DNA of 64,000 nucleotides from Bradyrhizobium sp. AZCC 2176. Its GTDB lineage: Bacteria; Pseudomonadota; Alphaproteobacteria; Rhizobiales; Xanthobacteraceae. How positions within the stretch are numbered: the stretch's first letter is position 1; each line of letters starts with the position of its first letter. This document shows positions 24,886 to 33,079 of this stretch, in pieces. Both the position numbers and the translations under genes were made by a program. The notes beneath the pieces were generated by a model. That model ran no database searches. It saw nothing but the letters and a program-made list of their open reading frames with translations, and was not told where the DNA came from. The stretch spans positions 5,235,501 through 5,299,500 of the forward strand of contig NZ_JAZHRX010000001.1 in the NCBI RefSeq assembly GCF_036924645.1, written 5' to 3'.

Positions 24886-26570
24886 GTGCGCGCTTTGTCG
24901 CTCTGGTGGCCGGGGTCTTCTTCTTCTTCCTTGCCGTGGCCACGCAGGGCATCCTGCCCTTTATTGAGCCGACGGCGCGGACGACCGACGTGACCGCCGT
25001 GGTCCGCACCGATTTTGGTCAGCTCAAATGGATAGTGACCGATGCCACTGATTATACGCCGCTGCAGCAGCTCGGCCGCCAAGTGTATCTGCGCGAGGGG
25101 TGTTGGTACTGCCATTCGCAATACGTGCGTCCGGTAACCGGCGAGACGCGCCGTTGGGGCCCGGTCTCCGAGGCGGGCGAATACGCCTTCGATGTGCCGC
25201 ACCTGTGGGGCACCCGGCGTATCGGGCCGGATCTGACGCGGGTCGGGCTCAAGTACAGCGACGAATGGCATCTCGCGCATTTCTGGAATCCGCGAATGCT
25301 CTCGCCGGATTCGAATATGGCGCCTTTTCGGGGACTGTTCGACACATCCGCAGAACAGGTCAAGATTGTCGATGACGGAGCTGGTAATCGCAGCCTGGAA
25401 CGAACGCCCGTTACTGAGAAGCTCTTCGCATTCGCAAGCAAGGAGCAGGTCAAGCTCACCCCGAACGCCGATGGTCTTCTGTTCGTGCCCATGGCGGCGC
25501 GCGACAAGGCTCCGATCATTTGGACACCGAACAAGGAATATACCGGCGACACCGTCAACATCGCAGCCGAGACAGAAGCGCTGCAGGGTCTCATCGCGTA
25601 TCTCCAAAAACTCGGCATGAATCGCGGCAAATGGCGGGACCTGTTTGAGCCGCAAAAGCTTGAAGTTACGGATGCTACGGTGCCGCGATCGAGCGAATGG
25701 ATCGCCTACGGCAAGGAGGTCTATCAGCGCAGATGCCTCGGCTGCCACGGGGAGAGCGGCGACGGTAATGGACCGGCCGCGACCTTCATGTACAAGCAGC
25801 GCCCGAGGAACTTCACGGCGGCGGTTTTCAAGTTCAGGCTGACCAAGGAGCCGTTGCCAACCGATGGTGACCTTCTGCGCACCATTACACGCGGCGTTCG
25901 GGGCACGGCGATGCCCGCCTGGCACGAGCTGCATATTATCGACCGCCTCGCTGTCATTCAGTACATCAAGTACGAGCTGGCGGTCGACCGCGCCGACCCG
26001 GCAAAGCCCTATGCCTATTTCAAGGAGGAACCGCCGGGTCCGCCTCTGTACATCGGGCGGCCGCCTGTTCCGTCTGAACAGATGCTCACTCGCGCCAAGG
26101 ATGTGTGGCAGAATGCAAAGTGTTGGGAGTGCCATGGCCGAACCGGGAAGGGTGATGGCGAAAAGGCTCCTGGGCTAAAGGACGATCTCGGCTTTCCAAG
26201 CCCGCCCGCGGACCTTACCGCCGGCCAATTCAAGTCAGGTCCTACAGTTGAGGACATCTTCCGTACGATGACGACCGGGTTGAGCGGCACGCCCATGCCA
26301 TCCTACCGGGATCCGCTGTCAGAAGAGGACCGCTGGGCGCTCTCCTACTACGTGCTTGCACTATCGGCCTACAAGGATCCGCTGTCAGGCGAGCCGCTGC
26401 CGATCGCCCCCAGTGATCGCAGGGCACTCAACGATCCTGCGCATGAGGCCGATACGCCGGACAAAGCCTACGTCCCAAGCGGCCGCGCCGCGGCGAGCCG
26501 CGGCGGAGCTCACGTCCTGGCCGGCCGCAACGGGAATAGCGTGGCCGAGCAACGGGCCGCCAAGGAGTAA
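24882..26570 (+). CDS. ccoO: CcoO fused to two extra cytochrome c domains (tri-heme subunit)
   Basis: The 562-residue protein joins a CcoO/FixO unit to two more cytochrome domains. Residues 1-25 are the single membrane anchor. CcoO follows with its heme site CWYCHSQYVRPVTGETRRWG and the typical LWGTRRIGPDLTRVG and SNMAPFRGLF. A second heme site CLGCH lies near residue 287 and a third, CWECH, near 412, each followed by a plausible Met ligand (GTAMPAWH, GTPMPSY). In standard oxidases the two extra c domains belong to CcoP; no separate CcoP is encoded here. The start overlaps the ccoN stop (ATGA), so the two are translationally coupled. Confidence 0.88.
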   Translation: MSARFVALVAGVFFFFLAVATQGILPFIEPTARTTDVTAVVRTDFGQLKWIVTDATDYTPLQQLGRQVYLREGCWYCHSQYVRPVTGETRRWGPVSEAGEYAFDVPHLWGTRRIGPDLTRVGLKYSDEWHLAHFWNPRMLSPDSNMAPFRGLFDTSAEQVKIVDDGAGNRSLERTPVTEKLFAFASKEQVKLTPNADGLLFVPMAARDKAPIIWTPNKEYTGDTVNIAAETEALQGLIAYLQKLGMNRGKWRDLFEPQKLEVTDATVPRSSEWIAYGKEVYQRRCLGCHGESGDGNGPAATFMYKQRPRNFTAAVFKFRLTKEPLPTDGDLLRTITRGVRGTAMPAWHELHIIDRLAVIQYIKYELAVDRADPAKPYAYFKEEPPGPPLYIGRPPVPSEQMLTRAKDVWQNAKCWECHGRTGKGDGEKAPGLKDDLGFPSPPADLTAGQFKSGPTVEDIFRTMTTGLSGTPMPSYRDPLSEEDRWALSYYVLALSAYKDPLSGEPLPIAPSDRRALNDPAHEADTPDKAYVPSGRAAASRGGAHVLAGRNGNSVAEQRAAKE

Positions 26571-26576
26571 TGAGCG

Positions 26577-26768
26577 ATGACCATCTATTTCGAGATCGTC
26601 GGCCCCTACATTGCAGCCTTGATGATGGGTCTCGGTGCACTCTGCGTCTTCATTTGGGGCGTGCTCTCGGGCGCCTTCAGCGGCGCCAACGATGCATCCA
26701 TACGTTTCCTGCAGAGGGAGATCGGCGATGACGGATCCGACGCGAACGCCAAACACGACGGCGAATAA
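26577..26768 (+). CDS. Small membrane protein, CcoS-like
   Basis: The 63-residue frame has one hydrophobic helix (YIAALMMGLGALCVFIWGVL) followed by SGAFSGANDASIRFLQREIG and an acidic end. That layout resembles CcoS, a small factor needed for cofactor insertion into cbb3 oxidases (its helix is followed by SGQF- and acidic residues). It starts six bases after the ccoO stop (AAGGAG upstream) and overlaps the next small gene by 41 bases. Confidence 0.65.
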   Translation: MTIYFEIVGPYIAALMMGLGALCVFIWGVLSGAFSGANDASIRFLQREIGDDGSDANAKHDGE

Positions 26769-26937
26769 CAGCTCACCCTCCGATAGGGAGGAGATGGAGG
26801 AGTATGCCGGCGGCACTATTCAGTCTCGCCACGGCTACATTCCCGTGTGGCTGCTGGCTGTCTATGTCGTCCTCTTCATCTGGGCGCTGTACTATCTCGT
26901 CGTCTATTGGGGTGGGCTGGGACCGGGACGGATCTAG
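26728..26937 (+). CDS. Small membrane protein resembling the detached anchor of CcoP
   Basis: This 69-residue protein has a polar N-terminus rich in Thr, Asn and Glu, then HGYIPVWLLAVYVVLFIWAL and YYLVVYWGG. CcoP begins in the same way: a polar stretch, a short break with an aromatic residue, and one helix ending in a Tyr-rich edge, before its two heme domains. Here no heme domain follows, and those two domains are on ccoO instead. GGGAG sits seven bases before the ATG at 26,728. The frame is open further upstream but that part overlaps the CcoS-like gene in another phase and is not convincing. Confidence 0.65.
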   Translation: MTDPTRTPNTTANNSSPSDREEMEEYAGGTIQSRHGYIPVWLLAVYVVLFIWALYYLVVYWGGLGPGRI

Positions 26938-26996
26938 CGATCGCGGCCCACAGGCAAGCTGGTGACTGATTCCGATTCGAAATAAGGGAGCAGGAA

Positions 26997-27119
26997 TTGC
27001 CGGTTCAGAAGGAGCAGAAGGTGCTGGTAGCCAGGATCATTCTCGCCCTCGTGGCCTTGAATCTGCTGTTCCTGTTCACCGAGTTAGCCATAAACGTAGT
27101 CCGTGTCTATTTCGGCTGA
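26997..27119 (+). CDS. Micro-protein of 40 residues with one membrane helix
   Basis: A TTG start at 26,997 follows GGGAGCAGGAA. The 40 residues read MPVQKEQKVLVARI, then a helix ILALVALNLLFLFTELAINV and a short end. A charged N-terminus and one helix fit a single-pass subunit such as those found in cbb3 complexes (CcoQ, CcoM type), although no family was recognised. It lies in the run of oxidase genes, 59 bases after the previous stop. Confidence 0.55.
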   Translation: MPVQKEQKVLVARIILALVALNLLFLFTELAINVVRVYFG

Positions 27120-27133
27120 CCAGGAGGGCGCGC

Positions 27134-27256
27134 ATGATCGAGAATCCGGTTTTTTCGCTCGCCGATGCGAGTGCGATCCAGATCATCGCGTTAGTCGGCT
27201 TCGCGATAGCCACCGTCGCCTTCTTCGTTTGGGTCGCCTATCTCGTGCGTGGGTAG
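27134..27256 (+). CDS. Second 40-residue membrane micro-protein
   Basis: ATG at 27,134 follows AGGAGGGCGCGC, one of the best ribosome sites in the operon. The protein reads MIENPVFSLADASAIQ and then one helix, IIALVGFAIATVAFFVWVAY, with a short basic end. It starts 14 bases after the previous stop. A single-pass oxidase subunit is the most likely role. Its function is inferred only from size, topology and position. Confidence 0.6.
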   Translation: MIENPVFSLADASAIQIIALVGFAIATVAFFVWVAYLVRG

Positions 27257-27313
27257 CGGCGGCGAAGTGGTGCCGTCGCTGCATAAGCGCTGGATGGGCG
27301 GGGTAATCTGCCT

Positions 27314-28039
27314 ATGGCCGCCTATCTGATAATCTTCTTCGCGGGGTTCGCAGGCAGCTTTCACTGCATCGGTATGTGCGGCGGCTTCGCCTGCGCGCTG
27401 GGCCACGATCCGCAGGGAGGCGGCACAACCGTTCTGCGCCATCTGCTGTACAACACGGGTCGATTGACAACGTACTGCTTTCTCGGCGGACTAGCGGGCG
27501 CCCTCGGTCAGGTCATATGCACGCCGCAGGGAACGACAGTCCCGCTGCTGACCGGTCCGCTTGACACCGGTCAGCGAATTCTCGCTGTCCTCGCCGGACT
27601 GCTGATGATCGCCATGGCGCTGCAGTTCTTTGGCCTGCTGCCGCACCTGCATCGCGTCACCGCCGGCTTCGGCGCCAGTACGCTCGCGGCATCGCTGCGA
27701 AGCCTGTTGACGGCACCGGGACATGCCGCCCCGCTCTCGTTTGGCGTATTCAATGGCTTCCTGCCTTGTCCGCTGGTCTACGCCTTTGCCGCCCAGGCGG
27801 CGAGCACGGCCGGAGCGTTGCCGGGCTTTCTCACCATGGCAGCGTTCGGGCTTGGGACTTTCCCCGCAATGCTTCTGATGGGCGGCGTCGGCCGAGCGCT
27901 GGCACCGGCGTGGCGGCAGCGCGGCGTGTGGCTGGCCGGCAGCTGCATCCTGCTGCTCGGTCTCGCCACCGTCGGCCGCGGCATTCTTCCCTTCGCCGCG
28001 CACATCGCCCATGGTTGGCCGGGAGGATATCCGGCGTGA
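27314..28039 (+). CDS. SafE/UreH-type membrane protein beside the copper ATPase
   Basis: The 241-residue protein has about six helices and the two short motifs of the cytochrome-maturation/sulfite-exporter-like family: CIGMCGGF in the first helix and GFLPCPLVY in the fourth. Members encoded next to CcoI are thought to take part in cbb3 oxidase assembly, possibly as a metal or thiol carrier, although databases usually call them TauE/SafE sulfite exporters. Its stop overlaps the start of the next gene (GTGA), so the two are coupled. Confidence 0.75.
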   Translation: MAAYLIIFFAGFAGSFHCIGMCGGFACALGHDPQGGGTTVLRHLLYNTGRLTTYCFLGGLAGALGQVICTPQGTTVPLLTGPLDTGQRILAVLAGLLMIAMALQFFGLLPHLHRVTAGFGASTLAASLRSLLTAPGHAAPLSFGVFNGFLPCPLVYAFAAQAASTAGALPGFLTMAAFGLGTFPAMLLMGGVGRALAPAWRQRGVWLAGSCILLLGLATVGRGILPFAAHIAHGWPGGYPA

Positions 28040-30207
28040 CGGGACAGGACCATGCCCTGTGCAGCCATTGCCTGTTGCCTGTCGGGCGGCGGGCGATGCG
28101 ACGCACGGTGAACGGCGAGGCTTGTGCATTCTGCTGCTACGGCTGCTGTATCGCCTACCAGGTCAATCACGGCAAAACCGAGGAGTGGGAGGCCGCTTGG
28201 CTGTTGATCCGGCTCGGTGTCGGCGGTTTTCTCTCCATGAATATCATGCTGTTCAGCCTGCTCCTGTATACCGACGCTTTCAGCGGCGCAGATGCCGAGA
28301 TGCTTCCCTGGATTCATCTCCTGCTCTGGCTATTCGCCACACCCGCGGTGATCATTCTCGGCGGACCGTTTCTGCGCGAGACGTGGCTCAACAGCAAGGA
28401 AGGGCGCTTGACCTCTTCGGCGCTGATCGTCATCGGCGTCGGCGCCGCCTATCTCTATTCTGCCTTCGCCGTCATCGAGCACAGTCCCAATGTCTATTTC
28501 GACACTGCGAGCATGGTACTGATGCTGTTCACCGTGGGCTACTATCTCGACGCCGTCGCGCGCGCGCGGGCGGCGCGTGACCTGCAGCCGCTGTTAGCGG
28601 CGGAAAGCGAGTGGGCGACCATCGTCAGCGGCGACGGAGCGCACCGCCGGCCGGTGCGTGAGGTTGGCGCCGGCACTTTGGTGCGGGTTCGGCCGGGGGA
28701 GCGCATTCCCGTCGACGGCGTGGTCAAAGAGGGCGGATCGCACACCAACGAGGCCGTGATCACCGGCGAAAGCCGGCAGATCGCCAAGGACGTCGGATCG
28801 CATGTCTTTGCCGGCAGCATCAATCTTGACGGGCCGCTCCTGATCCAAAGCAGCGGCGTGGCAAACGCGACCCGCTGGGCGCAGATTTGTCGATCGGTAC
28901 GGGATGCATTGATCCGCCGCAGCCCGAGCCAGCGTCTCGCCGACAACATTGTAGGCGTCTTCGTGCCGATTATTCTCGTTCTGGGCATTGGAGCGTCGGT
29001 GTACTGGGCACAGCACCTGCCGTTTGACCGCGCCTTCCTGATCGGGCTCGCTGTGCTGGTGGTGGCCTGTCCGTGCGCAGTGGGTCTGGCAGCACCGATG
29101 GCCACGTCGCTTGGCATCGGACGACTGGCTCGGCACGGCTGCCTGCTGCGCGACCCCGCCGCGCTCGAGGCGCTCGCGCGCATGCGGTTGATCGCCTTCG
29201 ACAAGACCGGCACGCTCACCTCAGGCGAGACGCGCGTTGTCGCCATTGATACCAACGGCACCAGCGCCGACGTGGTGCTCGCGCATGCCGCGGGACTGGA
29301 ACGCCATTCCGAGCACGGCTTGGCCCGCGCCGTCGTTGCAGCGGCCGCGGATCGGGGACTCGAGCCGATTTCCATCCGCGACGTTCGGGTCGTGCCGGGA
29401 CGCGGCATCCGCGGCAACTCGAACGGTCGGACCGTGGCGGCCGGCAGCGCCGTCTTGATGCGCGAGTTGGGCTGGTCGCTGGCGTCCGGTCTGGCCGAGC
29501 GCGGGCGATTGCGCGAAGCGACTGGCCACTCGGTGGTCTATGTCGGCTGGGGCGATGGGGTGCATGCGGTACTGTCGCTTGACGACACTCCGCTCCCGGA
29601 GGCGCGCGCGACGGTCGAAGCTTTGCGTTGCCGCAAAGTGCACGCGATACTGTTAACCGGCGACCTCCCGGCAGCCGCGCAGCGAATTGCCGCAGCAGTC
29701 GGGATCGAGAGCGGCGATATCGAGGCGGACCTCTTGCCTGCGGCCAAGCGCGCGGCGCTGGAACGGCGACGGCGGAACCATGGCATGGTCGCGATGGTCG
29801 GTGATGGCCTTAACGACGCGCCGGTGTTGGCCGGAGCCGATGTGGGGATTGCCGTTGGTTCGGCGACTGATCTCGCCCGCGAGGCTGCAGAGGTCGTGCT
29901 CCCTCCGGGAGGGTTATGGATGCTGCCGTGGGTGATCGACGTCGCTCGCGCCGTTCGCGCGACCATCCTCACCAACCTGGCGTGGGCGTTCGGTTATAAT
30001 CTCATCGCCGTGGGTCTGGCGATGGCCGGAGTACTCCTGCCGGTGTTGGCGGCGGCAGTGATGGCCGGCTCAAGCATTGTCGTCGTGCTGAATTCGCTGC
30101 GGCTGGAGCGGCTGCCCGAGCCAGCTCCATCCGCCGCAGCGGAGAGCGCTCCTCCACCTCGCAGCACCGCCGTTCCGGTCAATAGTGAAGCTCTCCAAGC
30201 GGGCTGA
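28036..30207 (+). CDS. ccoI: Copper-translocating P1B-type ATPase (CcoI/FixI-like)
   Basis: The 723-residue pump exports copper to the periplasm for oxidase assembly. It begins with a Cys-rich metal-binding region (CSHCLLPVG, then CAFCCYGCC) that is typical of CcoI. The core motifs are TGES (residue about 245), the ion-channel triad VACPCAVGLAAP, the phosphorylation site DKTGTLTSG, and MVGDGLNDAPVLAGADVGIA. Eight membrane segments are visible. The GTG start at 28,036 has GGGAGG ten bases upstream and overlaps the SafE-like stop; the frame is open 270 bases further upstream, but that part overlaps the previous gene. The last 30 residues are a Pro/Ala-rich tail. Confidence 0.9.
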   Translation: MTGQDHALCSHCLLPVGRRAMRRTVNGEACAFCCYGCCIAYQVNHGKTEEWEAAWLLIRLGVGGFLSMNIMLFSLLLYTDAFSGADAEMLPWIHLLLWLFATPAVIILGGPFLRETWLNSKEGRLTSSALIVIGVGAAYLYSAFAVIEHSPNVYFDTASMVLMLFTVGYYLDAVARARAARDLQPLLAAESEWATIVSGDGAHRRPVREVGAGTLVRVRPGERIPVDGVVKEGGSHTNEAVITGESRQIAKDVGSHVFAGSINLDGPLLIQSSGVANATRWAQICRSVRDALIRRSPSQRLADNIVGVFVPIILVLGIGASVYWAQHLPFDRAFLIGLAVLVVACPCAVGLAAPMATSLGIGRLARHGCLLRDPAALEALARMRLIAFDKTGTLTSGETRVVAIDTNGTSADVVLAHAAGLERHSEHGLARAVVAAAADRGLEPISIRDVRVVPGRGIRGNSNGRTVAAGSAVLMRELGWSLASGLAERGRLREATGHSVVYVGWGDGVHAVLSLDDTPLPEARATVEALRCRKVHAILLTGDLPAAAQRIAAAVGIESGDIEADLLPAAKRAALERRRRNHGMVAMVGDGLNDAPVLAGADVGIAVGSATDLAREAAEVVLPPGGLWMLPWVIDVARAVRATILTNLAWAFGYNLIAVGLAMAGVLLPVLAAAVMAGSSIVVVLNSLRLERLPEPAPSAAAESAPPPRSTAVPVNSEALQAG

Positions 30208-30386
30208 CCCGCCTGTCTAGTGCCGCCAATTTGAAGTTCCTGCCACAGTTGCGCAAGCTCCGTCTTGGGAATTTCAAATCGACAAGCGGCACGAGAATCA
30301 TAGTTTTGCTAGCGCTCTTCTTTTTCTTCCGAAGTTCGGGGTCAAAGAGGATGACGCGATGTATCACGAACTTCGGAAGCAGGGCA

Positions 30387-31655
30387 CTAGCCGAAGGTGT
30401 CGCGCGTAAAGGCAGCGTACCAGCTTTGCGCCTCGCGTGCGGCCCGGTGGCGGGTTTCGGCGCTTTCCTGCACCTGGCTGACGAAGTTGTCGATGATCTT
30501 GATCGTTCCGGCCGCTGGCTTGAAGCTGACAGCATTGCTCACCGCATCGTCGGGACTAAGAAAAGTATAGCAAGTGTTGAACAGATGAGGCGAAACGCGC
30601 TCGGAGCCGGTAAGTGCCTCGACGATAGCAAACGCACAGGCCTTGGCCTGGCTATTCGCAACAAACGCCGATTTCGGCATGTCGCCCGCACTGGCAGCAT
30701 CGCCCACGACGTGGATCCCCGGCTGTAGCTTCGACTCGAACGTTATGGGATCGACCGGACACCACCCAGATTGATCCACGAGCCCGATTTGCTGCGCGAG
30801 CTGGCCGGCCATTTGCGGGGGTATGACATTTGCGACCGCCGCCTTGAATGTGTCGCTCGCCGTCTTGACGGATCGTTCCCTCAAGTCGACCGCCTTTATC
30901 CCACCGGTGAATTGGGCGGGTAGCCATTCGATCATACCCGGATAGTGGCGTTCCCAAGCATCCAGAAATAGATCCTGCGAGTTGAAGCTATCTTTCGCAT
31001 CGAGGATCAGGATCCTTGAGCGCGGTTTATGTTGCTTGAAATAATAAGCAACCAGAGAGGCGCGTTCGTATGGGGCGGGCGGGCAGCGGAACGGGTTGGG
31101 GGGCGCGACGAGCACGAAGACGCCGCCATCCTCCATGCTTTCGAGTTGTCGTCGCAGCAGCTGCGTCTGTGGGCCCGCGTTCCAGGCGTGCGGGATGACC
31201 TGCGTTGCCGCCTCGTCATAGCCCGCGAGGGCGTCGTAATTGAAAGCGATGCCAGGGGCAACGACGACGCGGTCGTAAGGCAATATTCGACCACTCCTGA
31301 GCCCGACGGTTTTTGCGATCGGATCGATCGCTGTCACGAAGTCATGAATGACATTGATGCCGTATCGATGCGCGAGCGTCTCATAGCCATGCGTAAGCGA
31401 CTCGAGCGAGCATAACCCGGCGAGATAAAGGTTGCTGAAAAAGCAGGTCGTATAATCCGGCTTTGGCTCAACCAGCGTAACCTCGATCGTTCGCGCGCTG
31501 GCGGCCAAGTACTTGGCGGCCGTGGCACCGCCGATGCCGCCGCCAACAACGACAACCCTCGCGCTGGCCTCGCCGGCAGCCGATCGAGGACCGAGCCCTG
31601 CAAGGACCATTGCTCCCGTCAAGCAGCCGAACTCTCGACGCGTCCAGGACTTCAT
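30387..31655 (-). CDS. fccB: Flavocytochrome c sulfide dehydrogenase, flavoprotein subunit
   Basis: The 422-residue FAD enzyme oxidises sulfide in the periplasm and passes electrons to FccA. It has a Tat signal (TRREFGCLTGAMVLAGLGP), the FAD-binding loop VVVVGGGIGGATAAKYL, and FccB blocks DYTTCFFSNLYLAGL, VAPPNPFRCPPAPYERASLV and GIHVVGDAASAGDMPKSAF. Cys residues in FRCPPAPYER and in GWCPVDP match the redox-active pair of the family. It overlaps the fccA stop by four bases and is transcribed with fccA and probably soxYZ. Its 3' end converges on the ccoI gene. Confidence 0.9.
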   Translation of the reverse strand: MKSWTRREFGCLTGAMVLAGLGPRSAAGEASARVVVVGGGIGGATAAKYLAASARTIEVTLVEPKPDYTTCFFSNLYLAGLCSLESLTHGYETLAHRYGINVIHDFVTAIDPIAKTVGLRSGRILPYDRVVVAPGIAFNYDALAGYDEAATQVIPHAWNAGPQTQLLRRQLESMEDGGVFVLVAPPNPFRCPPAPYERASLVAYYFKQHKPRSRILILDAKDSFNSQDLFLDAWERHYPGMIEWLPAQFTGGIKAVDLRERSVKTASDTFKAAVANVIPPQMAGQLAQQIGLVDQSGWCPVDPITFESKLQPGIHVVGDAASAGDMPKSAFVANSQAKACAFAIVEALTGSERVSPHLFNTCYTFLSPDDAVSNAVSFKPAAGTIKIIDNFVSQVQESAETRHRAAREAQSWYAAFTRDTFG

Positions 31656-31969
31656 GGCCTAACCTGCCTGTTCAGCGCTGCGAGATAGCGCGCCACCGTC
31701 GCGATTTCTTCATCACTGAGCGACAGGGCGATGGCGCGCATGATATGGCTCGGACGCTCACGCGATCTGTACGCAAGCATTGCGCGGGTGAGCATCTCCG
31801 GGCTCATGCCGAGGATCGTCGGAATACCACCATCGCCGCCATCCAGGCGATGGCACGACGCGCACATCGCGGCGAGTTGTGCTCCGCCATCGCGGTCCGC
31901 TGCCTGGCTACGATCGGCGAAAATAATCAATGAACCTGCAGCAATCGAAACGGCGATCATTTGGTGCAT
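31652..31969 (-). CDS. fccA: Cytochrome c subunit of flavocytochrome c sulfide dehydrogenase
   Basis: The 105-residue cytochrome has a signal peptide (MIAVSIAAGSLIIFADRSQA), one heme site CASCH and an expected C-terminal helix (ALSLSDEEIATVARYLAAL). GMSPEML supplies a Met near the usual ligand position. It directly precedes fccB and the two overlap by four bases, so FccA is the electron acceptor of FccB. The start at 31,969 gives the cleanest signal peptide; the ribosome site is weak and the frame is open for about 100 further residues that do not look like protein. Confidence 0.85.
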   Translation of the reverse strand: MHQMIAVSIAAGSLIIFADRSQAADRDGGAQLAAMCASCHRLDGGDGGIPTILGMSPEMLTRAMLAYRSRERPSHIMRAIALSLSDEEIATVARYLAALNRQVRP

Positions 31970-32057
31970 GCTGAGAACGGCCCCATCCCGGGGTTTGCGA
32001 TCGCCGATCCCTCTGTTCGTGGCGCGAAGGGGCATGGCAACATCAATACGATACAGT

Positions 32058-32384
32058 TTAAGCGACAGTGAGGTGGTGCTCCAGTGCGTAGACGCCGCCG
32101 CCATCCTCTTCCCAAACAAACTCGAGCCGGCCGCTCTCTGTCGCGCGCAAGTAGAATTCGATAAAAGGATTCGCCGCCACGGCTTCGTGAAGATCGACGC
32201 TGAACACCACGACGCCATTGTGGCGGCAGATGAACTTGTTGATAATCTTGCGCGGGATGACGTTGTCTTGGCCATCGTTCCGCAGCCCGGTCTCCATCTG
32301 ATGACTGATCAGGGTCTTGACCGGAAACACCTCGCCGATCGCGGCGGTGCTTGGCACTTGCACACGGGGGGCCGGAGCGAACAT
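32058..32384 (-). CDS. soxZ: Sulfur-carrier complex protein SoxZ
   Basis: The 108-residue protein has the all-beta SoxZ pattern: VQVPSTAAIGEVFPVKTLIS near the start, ETGLR, IPRKIINKFICRHNGVVVF in the middle and PFIEFYLRATESGRLEFVWE at the end. SoxZ binds SoxY and helps hold it for the enzymes that load and oxidise sulfur. GGAGGTGCGGA precedes the ATG. The gene follows soxY by 16 bases on the same strand. Confidence 0.9.
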   Translation of the reverse strand: MFAPAPRVQVPSTAAIGEVFPVKTLISHQMETGLRNDGQDNVIPRKIINKFICRHNGVVVFSVDLHEAVAANPFIEFYLRATESGRLEFVWEEDGGGVYALEHHLTVA

Positions 32385-32400
32385 TCCGCACCTCCTTTCG

Positions 32401-32868
32401 TCACTTGCATCCGTTGGTGGCGACCTCGACCCAGGTCTTGGTCATCAGCAGCGCACCGTCGTTCATCTCCGCCACCGCCAGGACATGTTGCGGTTCGGCG
32501 AGGCGAATGCGTGTCGTCACGCGGGGCTCGCTGCGTTGTGGGACGAAATGAAATGTGACGACCTCGACAAGCGGGTTTCGCGGCGCCAGCACGGAGACAT
32601 GCCTGACGTGATCGGATTCGGTCATGGGACTGTCGATCACCAGCGTGAGTGGCACGGTATAGCCATTCGGAAAGACCCGCGGCATCACCAGATGAAGGCG
32701 CTCCGACACGATCGGGTTTTTTCCGGTCAAATGCCTGATAAGTTCCGTCGCATCATCGCTCGGGGGCAGCGGTGAGGCGAGGGTGGCACTCGCAAATCCG
32801 GCGCCCCCCGCAATGGCAGCGGTCAGGACGGTTCGGCGCGTAAAGCCAAGTGGCCTTGTCTTCTCCAA
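32401..32868 (-). CDS. soxY: Sulfur-carrier protein SoxY with a shortened C-terminus
   Basis: This 155-residue Tat-exported protein (TRRTVLTAAIAGGAGFASAT) carries sulfur on a C-terminal Cys. Family blocks VPLTLVIDSPMTESDHVRHV and APRNPLVEVVTFHF are present. In most SoxY the last residues are GGCGG, with the Cys as carrier; here the chain ends TNGCK, so the Cys is kept but the two Gly after it are replaced by a single Lys. The start is TTG at 32,868 with AAGGAGG well placed upstream. No soxAX, soxB or soxCD genes are in the window. Confidence 0.88.
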   Translation of the reverse strand: MEKTRPLGFTRRTVLTAAIAGGAGFASATLASPLPPSDDATELIRHLTGKNPIVSERLHLVMPRVFPNGYTVPLTLVIDSPMTESDHVRHVSVLAPRNPLVEVVTFHFVPQRSEPRVTTRIRLAEPQHVLAVAEMNDGALLMTKTWVEVATNGCK

Positions 32869-32933
32869 CGCGAGATCCTCCTTATCGACAGGCGGAACTC
32901 TCCAGGCGGGCGCTCGATATTTCTAGCCTCCTT

Positions 32934-32965
32934 ACCATGGGTGCTCTCAACCATGGGTGCTCTCT
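32934..32965. repeat. 16-bp tandem duplication upstream of soxY
   Basis: ACCATGGGTGCTCTCA at 32,934-32,949 is repeated directly at 32,950-32,965 with a change only in the last base. It lies in the 211-base gap between the groEL end and the soxY start, upstream of soxY, where it could affect the soxY promoter. Confidence 0.55.
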
Positions 32966-33079
32966 CAAGACGACTCCGCCTCGTCGGAGGCGCCTGCGAC
33001 CGTCGGCGCAGCGCGACACCTAATCCTGTTGACGGGCACAACGGGGCTGCATGGGACCGCGTGCGCGATCGAGATCGGC

